A stretch of 64,000 bases of DNA. Origin: Inhella gelatinilytica (GTDB taxonomy: Bacteria > Pseudomonadota > Gammaproteobacteria > Burkholderiales > Burkholderiaceae_C). Positions 35,515-44,060 of the stretch are shown here, one piece after another; the stretch's first letter is position 1; every line of letters begins with the position of its first letter. The notes under the pieces were generated by a model. That model made no database searches and was not told the origin of the DNA. It saw nothing but the letters and a program-made list of their open reading frames with translations. Both the position numbers and the translations under genes were made by a program. The stretch is taken from positions 124,001 to 188,000 of the forward strand of contig NZ_JAEDAL010000006.1 in the NCBI RefSeq assembly GCF_016093295.1, given 5' to 3'.

Positions 35515-36544
35515 ACCCCTTGCCTCAACGCTGATGGCCCAAGAGTGCCGCAGCGCCCCCGACCGCGTCGCCGATCTGCTGGCGCACGATGCCGACGTCT
35601 ACGCCCAGTTGGGCGCCAGCCTGCGCGAGCTCCCGCCCGCCGCCGTGGCCACCATTGCCCGTGGAAGTTCGGACCACGCGGCCCACTATCTGGCTTACCT
35701 GGTGATGGCGCGCCTGGGGGTCTTGGTGTCGTCGCTGCCCATGTCCCTGGTTACGCTCTACAACAGCCCCCTGCAGTGCAAGGGGGTCGTGGGCCTGTCC
35801 TTCAGCCAGTCTGGCCAAAGTCCGGACCTGATCGCGCCCATTGATTACCTGCGCAAGGGCGGGGCGCGGACCGCGGCCTTTGTCAACGATGCCGACTCCC
35901 CCCTGGCCCAGGCGGCGGAATTTGTGCTGCCGCTGCGGGCCGGTCCCGAGAGGAGCGTTGCGGCCACCAAGAGTTACATCGCCCAGTTGGTCGCTGGGGC
36001 CCGTTTGGTGGCCCACTGGCAAGACGATGTCGAATTGAAGCAGGCCCTGCACGACCTGCCCGACCGCCTGCGTGAGGCCGCCGCTTTGGACTGGAGCGCC
36101 GCCATCGCCCCGCTGCAGAACGTCGACCGGCTCTTTGTCATCGGGCGCGGCCCGGCGCTGGCCATCGCGGAAGAGGCCGCCCTGAAGTTCAAAGAAACCT
36201 GCTCGGTGTCGGCCGAGGCGTTTTCAGGCGCCGAAGTCCAGCACGGCCCGATGGCCCTGGTTGGCAGCGGTTTTGCGGCCCTGGTCTTTGCCCCCCGGGG
36301 CCCGGCGCAGGCGCAACTCATCGAACTGGCCACCCGGCTACGCGAACGCGGGGCCACGGTGCTGCTGGCCGCCCCGGCCGGTACGCCGGGCGCGGACTTG
36401 CCGCTGTTGACCACGGGGCATGAGCACCTGGACCCGATTGCTGCGGTGCAGAGCTTCTACCCGATGGTGGAGCAATTGGCCCGCGCCCGCGGCTTCGATC
36501 CGGACCGCCCCCGCCATCTGTCCAAAGTGACCAAGACCCAATGA
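35504..36544 (+). CDS. SIS-domain glucosamine-6-phosphate deaminase (NagB-II type)
   Basis: A 346-residue protein with two SIS domains and no glutaminase domain. It matches the isomerase half of GlmS and the NagB-II deaminases of proteobacteria. Substrate-contacting segments include IARGSSDHAAHY, LSFSQSGQSPDL, SVAATKSYIAQL and IGRGPALAIAEEAALKFKETC. It should convert GlcN-6-P to fructose-6-P and ammonia, ending the GlcNAc route. The start is not certain. ATG 35504 was taken; a TTG at 35495 lies six bases after AAGGAG and could be the true initiation codon. The end overlaps the GH3 gene as ATGA. Confidence 0.9.
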   Translation: MLAEPLASTLMAQECRSAPDRVADLLAHDADVYAQLGASLRELPPAAVATIARGSSDHAAHYLAYLVMARLGVLVSSLPMSLVTLYNSPLQCKGVVGLSFSQSGQSPDLIAPIDYLRKGGARTAAFVNDADSPLAQAAEFVLPLRAGPERSVAATKSYIAQLVAGARLVAHWQDDVELKQALHDLPDRLREAAALDWSAAIAPLQNVDRLFVIGRGPALAIAEEAALKFKETCSVSAEAFSGAEVQHGPMALVGSGFAALVFAPRGPAQAQLIELATRLRERGATVLLAAPAGTPGADLPLLTTGHEHLDPIAAVQSFYPMVEQLARARGFDPDRPRHLSKVTKTQ

Positions 36545-38034
36545 ATGCCCTGAACCGAGAGGACGCGCTGCGTCTGGCCGCGCAACTGGTGATGATCGAC
36601 ATCCCCGGCACCGCGCTGGACCCCGCCACCGAAGACCTGCTGGCCCGCTACCCGCTCCGAGCGGTATGCCTGTTCCGCCGCAACCTCAGTGGCGTGGACG
36701 GCACGCGGGCCCTGAATGCCGCGCTTCAGGCGCGCTTGGGCCCCAAGGCCCTGATCGCCATCGATCAAGAAGGAGGCGCGGTATCGCGGGCCACGTTCAT
36801 TCCCGTGGCCCCCTCGGCCATGGCCTTGGGGGCCATTGGGAGTGCCGCGCGGGCCGAACAAATTGGCGCCGCGGTGGCGCGCGGTTTGGCGCACCTCGGC
36901 GTGAACTGGAACTTCGCGCCCGTTTTGGACGTCAACAACAACCCCGCCAATCCGGTCATTGGCGAGCGCAGCTTCTCCGAACACCCGGACGATGTCGCCC
37001 GCTTGGCCTCCGCGTGGATGGCCGGCAGCCTGCGCGAGGGGGTGGCCTGCTGCGTCAAGCACTTCCCCGGTCATGGGGACACGCATGAAGACTCCCATCA
37101 CGCCCTGCCCCAGGTGAACAAGAGCCTGGACGAGCTAGAGGCCTTGGAGTTGCGCCCGTTCCGGGCCCTCAAGAACCAAGCGCCCGCCTTGATGACCGCC
37201 CACATCGTCTACCCCCAGTTGGACGCGGAGTTGCCGGCCACACTGTCGCGCTTCTTCCTCACCGAGTTGCTGCGCCAACGCATCGGCTTCCAGGGCGTGG
37301 TCATCACCGACGCCTTGATGATGCGAGCCATTGCCGACCGCTGGGGACACGCCAAGGCCGCCGTGCTGGCCCTTCAGGCGGGCGCCGACCTGGTGCTCGC
37401 GCAGGGCACGGTTGATGAACAAGTCGCCACGCTGGGCGCCGTCGCCGACGCCCTGCAGGACGGGCGCCTCCCGCTGGAGTCTGCCCAGCAAGCGGTGGCC
37501 CGCGTGGACGCCCTGGCCGAGCGCTACCCGGTCTCGCTGCGCGACTACGCCCAAGGGCAGCGCGCCGATGACGAGGCCTTGATGCACGCCACCTGCGCTG
37601 AGGCGCTGACGACCCTCCGGGGCGCTCGCGCGCCGCTGGGCGCGTTGCGTGTGATTACCCAAAAATCCGTGATCAGTGATGGCGTGAGTGAAGCGGGCTT
37701 GAGTGCCGACGAGGTGGCCACACTGTGGAGTCCGGGCACGGACATCGAGTGGTTCCACGTGCCCGATCTGGGCACCTTGCAGGCCACAGACATTCCCCGC
37801 GACGGGCGCACCAACGTGCTGGTCAGCAACCGTCGGGGCCGTTACCCCGGTGCCGCAAACTGGCCGATTGACCTGCACATCGCCCTGTGGAATCCGTTTC
37901 AAGCGTTGGATGTGCCCACTCCGACCGTCCTCAGTTGGGGCTACCAGCGCCCCATGTTGGCAGCCCTGCGTCGCTGGCTTGCGGGCGATCTGACCGCCCA
38001 GGGCCGTGCGCCCGTCGCCGCTTTGGAGCTCTGA
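36541..38034 (+). CDS. Cytoplasmic GH3 beta-N-acetylhexosaminidase
   Basis: A 497-residue family 3 glycoside hydrolase. IDQEGGAVSRA and GVNWNFAPVLDVN are followed by the NagZ-type motif KHFPGHGDTHEDSH, with the Asp184-His186 acid/base pair, and ITDALMM with Asp257 as likely nucleophile. No signal peptide is present, so it cuts GlcNAc-containing disaccharides in the cytosol after import. It exceeds the short E. coli NagZ (about 340 residues) by a C-terminal alpha/beta extension. It lies between the deaminase and the importer, all with 3-4 bp spacing or overlaps. Chitobiose and GlcNAc-anhydroMurNAc are both possible substrates; chitooligosaccharide use fits the operon. Confidence 0.92.
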   Translation: MNALNREDALRLAAQLVMIDIPGTALDPATEDLLARYPLRAVCLFRRNLSGVDGTRALNAALQARLGPKALIAIDQEGGAVSRATFIPVAPSAMALGAIGSAARAEQIGAAVARGLAHLGVNWNFAPVLDVNNNPANPVIGERSFSEHPDDVARLASAWMAGSLREGVACCVKHFPGHGDTHEDSHHALPQVNKSLDELEALELRPFRALKNQAPALMTAHIVYPQLDAELPATLSRFFLTELLRQRIGFQGVVITDALMMRAIADRWGHAKAAVLALQAGADLVLAQGTVDEQVATLGAVADALQDGRLPLESAQQAVARVDALAERYPVSLRDYAQGQRADDEALMHATCAEALTTLRGARAPLGALRVITQKSVISDGVSEAGLSADEVATLWSPGTDIEWFHVPDLGTLQATDIPRDGRTNVLVSNRRGRYPGAANWPIDLHIALWNPFQALDVPTPTVLSWGYQRPMLAALRRWLAGDLTAQGRAPVAALEL

Positions 38035-38037
38035 GCC

Positions 38038-39309
38038 ATGTCCCCCGCCTCGCCCATCCGCTGGGTCCCCAGCCTGTACTTTGTGCAAGGCCTGCAGTTC
38101 TTCGTGGTCATGCTGATCGCGGGGTTGATGTTCAAAAACATGGGCGTGGACAACGCCACGATTGCGCGGTGGACCGGCCTGCTCGGCTTGGCGTGGGCCC
38201 TCAAGCCGCTGTGGAGCCCGCTGATCGAGTTGGTCGCCAGCAAGAAGCGCGTGGTGGTGGTGGCGCAATTCACCGGCGCTGCGGGCCTGGGCCTCCTGGC
38301 CTTGGCGCTGCAAGCGCCGGCCTGGTTCGCCCTGTCCATGGCCGTGTTCTTTGTGTTGGCCTATGCCAGCGCCACCCACGACATTGCCTGTGACGGCCTG
38401 TACATGGCCGAGTTGGACGCCAAACAACAGGCGGCCTACGCAGGCTGGCAAGGTGCCTTCTTCAATGCCAGCAAATTCCTGACCCTTGGCGGCCTGCTCG
38501 TCCTGGCTGGCTGGCTGGAACGGACCCAAGGGGTCATGAATGCCTGGTCGCTGATCTTCGTGGGCCTGGCCCTGCTGCTCGCCGCGCTGGCGGCCTGGAA
38601 CGCCAAAGTCTTGCCGCCCGCCGTGGGTACCCCCCCCGCTCGCGCCGAGTTGTGGGCCAACTTCATCGAGGTGGTGGCCGACTTCTTGAAAAAACCAGGC
38701 ATTGGCGTGGCCTTCCTCTTCATCATCCTGTTCCGCTTCGCCGAAGGCCAAGTGCAGACGATCGGCCCCCTCTTTTTGATTGAGGGCCGTGCCCAGGGGG
38801 GCCTGGGTTTGAGCACCGAACAGGTGGGGGCCATCTACGGGACCGCGGGGACCGCCGCTTTCCTGGTCGGCTCCATCTTGGGGGGATACTTCACCGCCGC
38901 GCTCGGGCTCAAGCGGGCCATGCCGACCTTGATCGTGGCCATGATGGTTCCGAACGCCGTGTTTTTTGGTTTGGCTCAGGCCTTGCCCACCGACCTCTGG
39001 GCCATCAGCGCCGCCATCACCCTGGAGATGGGCGGCTATGGCTTTGGTTTCGTCGGCATGATTCTGTACATCATGCAGGTGGTGGCCCCCGGCCGCTTCA
39101 CCACAGCGCACTACGCACTGGGCAGCGGGGTGATGCAACTGGGGTTCATCTTCAGCAAGACTCTCAGCGGCGACATCGAGCAGGCGCTGGGCTATGGGCC
39201 TTTCTTCGGCTGGACCGTGCTGGCCGGTTTGCCCGTGCTGGGCCTGTGGTTCTGGGTCCGCCGTCGCGTGCCCACCCCACCCACCGCCCCGCTCGGAGCA
39301 GGCGCATGA
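38038..39309 (+). CDS. AmpG-like MFS importer of the nag operon
   Basis: A 423-residue MFS protein with 12 hydrophobic segments. WALKPLWSPLIEL and YASATHDIACDGLYM are the AmpG/SLC33-type signatures. In other bacteria AmpG imports GlcNAc-anhydromuropeptides. Here the genes around it (kinase, deacetylase, deaminase, hexosaminidase) point to import of GlcNAc or chitobiose. It begins 3 bp after the GH3 stop, and its own stop overlaps the GH16-like start (ATGA). No PTS component or ABC sugar transporter is in the cluster, so this is the best candidate for uptake. Confidence 0.88.
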   Translation: MSPASPIRWVPSLYFVQGLQFFVVMLIAGLMFKNMGVDNATIARWTGLLGLAWALKPLWSPLIELVASKKRVVVVAQFTGAAGLGLLALALQAPAWFALSMAVFFVLAYASATHDIACDGLYMAELDAKQQAAYAGWQGAFFNASKFLTLGGLLVLAGWLERTQGVMNAWSLIFVGLALLLAALAAWNAKVLPPAVGTPPARAELWANFIEVVADFLKKPGIGVAFLFIILFRFAEGQVQTIGPLFLIEGRAQGGLGLSTEQVGAIYGTAGTAAFLVGSILGGYFTAALGLKRAMPTLIVAMMVPNAVFFGLAQALPTDLWAISAAITLEMGGYGFGFVGMILYIMQVVAPGRFTTAHYALGSGVMQLGFIFSKTLSGDIEQALGYGPFFGWTVLAGLPVLGLWFWVRRRVPTPPTAPLGAGA

Positions 39310-40160
39310 TCACCGCCCTGGCCCTGGCGGCGGCCGGGGCCTTTTTCTTTGACGACTTCAGCCAAAGCCGTCCGCAGGAGCTGGCGGCCCAAGGGTGGCT
39401 GCTTCGCACCCAGGTCGGCCACCCCGGTGTGGTCGGCGCCCGGTGGGACCCCGCAGCCCTGACTTGGGTCGATGACCCCGAGCGGCCCGGCAACCGCTGG
39501 CTGCGCCTGAGCGCGCGCACCGACGGCACGGCAGCGGGCACGGTGCAGAGCCAAATTTGCCGACCGCAACAGTTTTTGTGGGGCACCACGGCCGCCCGGG
39601 TGCGCTTTAGCCCCCGGCGCGCGGGGGGCGATCCCGTCGTGCAGGCCGTGTTTCAGGTCAGCCCCTTGCGTTTTGACTACGACCCGCTCTTCAGCGAGCT
39701 CGACTGGGAATACCTGCCCAACGGGGGCTGGGGCAGTCCCACCACCCGGCTCTTCGGCGTGGCCTGGCAGACCGTTCGGCTGGAGCCCTGGGAGGCCCAT
39801 AACGAGCAAGTAGAGCACCCGCAAGAGCTAGGCGGCCAGTGGGTGCAACTGACCGTTCAGAACACCCCGCAAGGCAGCCGCTGGTTTCTCAACGACCAGG
39901 CGCTGGCGCAGCACGCGGGCCGCACCATCACACGCCAAGCCATGGCGCTCTCACTCAGCCATTGGGTCTCGCCGGGCGGTTTGCGCTCCGGCGGGGCGGT
40001 GCAAGCGGAAGCCTTCGACGTGGACTGGGTGCTGCACCGGGCCGATGCCGTGCTGCAGCCCGGCGAGATGGCAGCCGAGGTTGAGCACCTGCGCCGCGCC
40101 GGCCAGACCCGAGGGGATACCCTGAAAGCCACCCTTCAAGCCCCGCGCTGCGACTTTTGA
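39306..40160 (+). CDS. GH16-like/concanavalin-fold protein ending the nag operon
   Basis: A 284-residue protein, mostly beta. FFFDDFSQSRPQELAAQGW resembles GH16 N-termini, and SELDWEYLPNGGWG gives Glu131-x-Asp133-x-Glu135, the spacing of the GH16 catalytic ExDxE. Later WVQLTVQNTPQGSRWFLND fits the fold. If active it would hydrolyse a beta-linked polysaccharide, an unusual partner for GlcNAc catabolism. The N-terminus is a short hydrophobic stretch (MITALALAAAGA) without positive charge. An in-frame ATG at 39246 would add an arginine-rich n-region but overlaps the MFS gene by 64 bp, so export is unsettled. The ATGA overlap favours 39306. Confidence 0.7.
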   Translation: MITALALAAAGAFFFDDFSQSRPQELAAQGWLLRTQVGHPGVVGARWDPAALTWVDDPERPGNRWLRLSARTDGTAAGTVQSQICRPQQFLWGTTAARVRFSPRRAGGDPVVQAVFQVSPLRFDYDPLFSELDWEYLPNGGWGSPTTRLFGVAWQTVRLEPWEAHNEQVEHPQELGGQWVQLTVQNTPQGSRWFLNDQALAQHAGRTITRQAMALSLSHWVSPGGLRSGGAVQAEAFDVDWVLHRADAVLQPGEMAAEVEHLRRAGQTRGDTLKATLQAPRCDF

Positions 40161-40220
40161 AGGGCGCCAAACGGGCTCCAGGGCGGCAACAATGGCGGCT
40201 TTTGCACAAAGCCCCCACCC

Positions 40221-41888
40221 ATGTCGTTGCGCCCCTTCGCCCTTGCCGCCTCGGCCCTCCTTGCCCCGGCACTGCAAGCCGCTGAAGTTCCGCGCTTGGT
40301 GGTGATGATGGTGATTGACGGTCTGCCGGAGCGGCAGATCGCCGCGTTCGCGCCCCAGTTTGGCGCCGACGGTTTTCGCCGCTTTTTGGACCGCGGGGTT
40401 TGGTACCGCAACGCCCGGTATGGCCACGGCCACACCGTCACGGCCGCGGGTCATGCCACCTTGGCCACCGGTACGCATCCGGCCCGGCACGGCATCGTCA
40501 GCAACGAATGGCTGGACCGTGACACGGGCGCCTCGGTGTACTGCACCGAAGATCGCGCCCACCGCTATCACGAGGGCCCGACCCAGCCCGATGAGGGCAC
40601 CAGCCCCAAGAACTTGCTCGTGCCCACGGTGGGCGACATCTTGAAGGCGCAATCGCCCTCCTCCAAGGTCATTGCGGTGTCGGGCAAGGACCGGGGCGCG
40701 ATCCTGCCGGCCGGCCACAAGGGCACGGCCTACATGTACCGAACCGAGACCGGGCGCTTCAGCAGCAGCACCTATTACATGGCGCAGCATCCCGCCTGGG
40801 TGAATGCGTTCAATGGCAAGTTCAACGCCGATCGCTTTTGGAAGACCCCGTGGCATCTCGCGCGCCCCGCCGCTGATTACGCCCAGGACAGCCCCGATGG
40901 GCAGCCCTGGCAGGGCAAGGCCGGGTTTGGCAACCGTCTGCCCGCCACCTTGGGCGACGGGGTCGAAGCGCCCGGTGAGCGCTTCTACACGGATGTGCTG
41001 ACCTCGCCCTATGGCGACCAAATGACCTTGGAGTTCGCGCTGGCGGCCGTGCAGCATGAAGCGCTGGGGCAGCGCGGGGTGCCCGATGTGCTGGCGGTGA
41101 GCCTGTCCGCCCACGACTACATCAACCACGTGTTTGGGCCCGAGTCGCGGTTCTCCCACGACCACTTGCTGCACCTGGATCGGCAACTCCAAAGCTTTTT
41201 CGCCAGCTTGGATCGGCAGGTCGGCCCGGGCCGTTATGTGGTGGCCCTGTCCTCGGACCATGGGTTTCTGGACACGCCGGAGTACCGCAAACAAAAGGGC
41301 TTGAACGGGGGGCGGGTGCCCATCGGCGCCGCCATCACCGCGCTGAACACGCACCTACAAGAGCAGTTCAAGGTCCCCAAGCTGGTCCGGGGTTTTTCGG
41401 CCGGTGCACTGCTGTTCAACTTGGATCTCCTGCGCAGCCAGGGCTTGGACGCGGCGACCGTGGAGGCCGCCGCCGCCCGGTACGTGGCGCAACTGGAAGG
41501 GGTTCAAACCAGTTTCGGGCTCGCCGCCCTGAGCAGCGACACGCCGGGCCCGGAGGTCCTCACGGCCCTGCGCAACAGTTGGTACGCTCCCCGCAGCGGT
41601 CAATTGGCCATCGTGCCGCAAGAGGGCTGGATGTACGCCTTCCGACCGACCGGAACGTCCCACGGCAGCCCGTGGGACTATGACCGCCATGTGCCGATCC
41701 TGCTGTGGGGGCCCGCTTGGTGGGGCACAGGGGTGGTGGACACCCCGGTGCAAACCGTGGATTTCGCACCCACCTTGGCCCAGGTTCTCCAGCTCCCGCC
41801 ACTGACTCAGGCCCAAGGCCAGGTGCTGCCGCGACCCGATGGAAAAAAGCGCCGCCCGCCACAACCCCGTACCGCCGCCACCCATTAA
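40221..41888 (+). CDS. PafA-like exported alkaline phosphatase family protein
   Basis: A 555-residue protein with signal peptide (LALAASALLAPALQAAE is the mature junction region) and the type I phosphodiesterase/phosphatase fold. LVVMMVIDGLPERQ carries the first metal ligand, GHTVTAAGHATLATG contains a Thr nucleophile as in PafA, and the second metal site is in VSLSAHDYINHVFG and ALSSDHGFLDTPEY. It should be a calcium- or zinc-independent-class periplasmic phosphomonoesterase; exact specificity is unknown. It starts 60 bp after the GH16-like gene and ends 3 bp before the hybrid signalling gene. It is not obviously part of the GlcNAc route. Confidence 0.88.
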   Translation: MSLRPFALAASALLAPALQAAEVPRLVVMMVIDGLPERQIAAFAPQFGADGFRRFLDRGVWYRNARYGHGHTVTAAGHATLATGTHPARHGIVSNEWLDRDTGASVYCTEDRAHRYHEGPTQPDEGTSPKNLLVPTVGDILKAQSPSSKVIAVSGKDRGAILPAGHKGTAYMYRTETGRFSSSTYYMAQHPAWVNAFNGKFNADRFWKTPWHLARPAADYAQDSPDGQPWQGKAGFGNRLPATLGDGVEAPGERFYTDVLTSPYGDQMTLEFALAAVQHEALGQRGVPDVLAVSLSAHDYINHVFGPESRFSHDHLLHLDRQLQSFFASLDRQVGPGRYVVALSSDHGFLDTPEYRKQKGLNGGRVPIGAAITALNTHLQEQFKVPKLVRGFSAGALLFNLDLLRSQGLDAATVEAAAARYVAQLEGVQTSFGLAALSSDTPGPEVLTALRNSWYAPRSGQLAIVPQEGWMYAFRPTGTSHGSPWDYDRHVPILLWGPAWWGTGVVDTPVQTVDFAPTLAQVLQLPPLTQAQGQVLPRPDGKKRRPPQPRTAATH

Positions 41889-41891
41889 GTC

Positions 41892-44048
41892 ATGGCTTCA
41901 CCGTCCGCCCTCGAACAGCACCGTCAGGAACTGGATGACGCCATGCGCGGCGGTCTGCGCGTGGCCCTGGTGGGCGTGGCCATCGGGGGCGCGGCTCAAG
42001 GCCTCGCCGGTTGGTGGGATTCCAGCCTCAATTCGCTCCCGTTTTGGCGACTGGCGCTCCTGAGCTTCTCGGGTTTCTTTGTTTCAGCCTGCTGTCTTTT
42101 GGCGCTCCGCCAGTTGCGTGCCCGTGGCGTCTCAGCCGCCGCTGCGACCTTTGCCCTCAGCATCTTGCCGGTCTTGCTGGCCTCGCCCTGGCTCAGCGGC
42201 GATGGGCTCGCCGACGCCAACCTCCCGGCCCTGGGCGTGCCAATTCTGGTGCTGGCCCTGCTGGTATCGCCGCGCGCCGGCTGGCGGGCATTGGCCGTGG
42301 CCGTGGCGGGCCTGGTCGTGGTGGGCGTGGCCCATTGGGTCGGCTGGATTGAGGGCCCCCAGCCCCAGCGCAGCGCGCCGTTCCCGGTCGTCGCCCTCGG
42401 TCACCTGCTGCCCCTGTTGGTCGGTGGCTGGGTGGCCATGCACTACGCTGAGGTGTTTTGGCACACCCTGCGGCGCATTGAAGATTCGCGCCAGGTCACG
42501 GCAGCGGCGCTGGCCGATCAACAGCAAGCCACGGCGGCGCTCAGCGCGGCCGAAGAACACCAGCGGGCACTCCTGGACGCCACCCTGACCAGCATCTTGA
42601 TCTTCGATGTGCAGTCCCGGGCGTTGGTGCTGGCCAACCCCCAGGCCCTGCGCCGCTTCGATGCCACCGCTCTGGACGAGTTGGCTCAGGACTGCCTGTT
42701 CCCAGGCGGCCCGTATGACCGCGAAACGGCGCGCCTGCATTTCGAAAAAACGCTCCGGGAGGGTCCACAGTACTTCCTTTGGAGCACGGTGAACCGCCAC
42801 GGCAAGCGGCAGTTCTGGGACATCAAGACCGAGCAGATTCCCTACAAGCAGCGGCCTGCGGTGGTGGTCTTCGGTCACGACATCAGCGAGCAGGTGGCGG
42901 CCCGCAGCGAGTTGGCCCGGGCCCGCGAAGTGCTGGAAGAACAGGTCACGGCCCGCACCCTGGAACTCGAACAAGCGCGCGACCGCGCCGAGCAACTGGC
43001 GCGCTCCAAGAGTGACTTCTTGGCGCAGTTGGGACACGAGGTCCGGGGCCCCATGAACACCGTCCTGGGGCTCGCGCACCAGGTGCTCAGCGAAGCGGAC
43101 ACCCCCCCGCAAACGCGGCGCAGCCTGGAACGCATCCACGAAGCCAGCGCCAAGCTGCTGGCCGCCGTGAACGACGCCATGGGTTTTGCCCGCATCGCGC
43201 CCGTCGCCCCCAGCGAGGCGGGTTTCGCCCCCAGCGAACCCCTGCCGCCCACACCCGCCCAAACGCAGCCGCTACAGGGTCTGCGGGCCTTGGTTGTGGA
43301 CGACGTGCCCATCAATCGCGAGATCCTGTGCGAAATGCTGCTGCAACTCGGCGCTCGCGCCCACGCGGTGGATTCTGGGGCAGCGGCGCTGGATTGGATT
43401 CAGCGCGAAGGCGCCACGGCCGTGGACGTGGTGCTGATGGACATCCAAATGCCGGACATGGACGGCTATGAGACCACCCAGCACTTGCATGCCCGCCATC
43501 CGAGCCTGCAAGTCATGGCCCTGACCGCGAACGCCCTGCCGGAGCAGCGCGCGGCGTCGGCCGCGGCGGGGATGTGCGGCCACGTGACCAAGCCGGTCGA
43601 GATGGGGGAGCTAATTCAAGCCCTGCAAGGCCTGCGCGCCCCCGCCCCGGCCAAGTCCGCCGAACCGGCAGCCGGCACAGGCCCGACGACGCCCCCGGCG
43701 CCCGCACCCTCCAGCACCACGGAGCTGGTTTGGGACCGGGCCGGCGCCTTGGCCCGTTGCGCCAACAAGGCGTCGTTGTTGCGGCGATTGTTGGGCAATT
43801 TCGTCGAGCAGTACCGGCGCGAAGGCCTGCCGGCCGATGAAAGCGCCCGGGTCGCCTGGACCCATCGCCTCAAAGGCACCTCGGCCAACCTGGGCTTGGT
43901 GAGCCTTTCCGCCGCCGCCGCGGCCTACGAACGCGAACTGCGCGGTGATGCCGCTGCGGCGCAGGGGCCCGCCCCCCTCGAAGCCCTCATGGAGCGCCAG
44001 TTTGCCGAGTTGGACTTGTGGCTGGCCACCCAGTCGGAAGAAGCCTGA
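41892..44048 (+). CDS. Hybrid signalling protein: membrane, PAS, HisKA, REC, Hpt; no ATPase domain
   Basis: A 718-residue protein. About six membrane segments (20-190) and a coiled stretch precede a PAS domain (about 222-335). HisKA has the phospho-acceptor His382 in LGHEVRGPMNT. Only about 25 Pro/Ala-rich residues separate the HisKA end (near 438) from a receiver domain starting near 463, with Asp517 in LMDIQMPDMDG and Lys567. A Pro/Ala linker leads to an Hpt domain with His658 in WTHRLKGTSANLG. The HATPase_c domain that normally lies between HisKA and REC is absent, with no N, G1 or G2 box, and no frameshift is seen. It cannot autophosphorylate alone and may relay phosphate from another kinase. 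Confidence 0.85.
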   Translation: MASPSALEQHRQELDDAMRGGLRVALVGVAIGGAAQGLAGWWDSSLNSLPFWRLALLSFSGFFVSACCLLALRQLRARGVSAAAATFALSILPVLLASPWLSGDGLADANLPALGVPILVLALLVSPRAGWRALAVAVAGLVVVGVAHWVGWIEGPQPQRSAPFPVVALGHLLPLLVGGWVAMHYAEVFWHTLRRIEDSRQVTAAALADQQQATAALSAAEEHQRALLDATLTSILIFDVQSRALVLANPQALRRFDATALDELAQDCLFPGGPYDRETARLHFEKTLREGPQYFLWSTVNRHGKRQFWDIKTEQIPYKQRPAVVVFGHDISEQVAARSELARAREVLEEQVTARTLELEQARDRAEQLARSKSDFLAQLGHEVRGPMNTVLGLAHQVLSEADTPPQTRRSLERIHEASAKLLAAVNDAMGFARIAPVAPSEAGFAPSEPLPPTPAQTQPLQGLRALVVDDVPINREILCEMLLQLGARAHAVDSGAAALDWIQREGATAVDVVLMDIQMPDMDGYETTQHLHARHPSLQVMALTANALPEQRAASAAAGMCGHVTKPVEMGELIQALQGLRAPAPAKSAEPAAGTGPTTPPAPAPSSTTELVWDRAGALARCANKASLLRRLLGNFVEQYRREGLPADESARVAWTHRLKGTSANLGLVSLSAAAAAYERELRGDAAAAQGPAPLEALMERQFAELDLWLATQSEEA

Positions 44049-44060
44049 CCACCGGACCCA

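Noticed and set aside
37135-39138. A 667-residue minus-strand open frame across the GH3 and MFS genes
   Set aside because: His/Gly/Gln-rich shadow frame spanning two well-supported genes on the other strand, with no recognisable motif.
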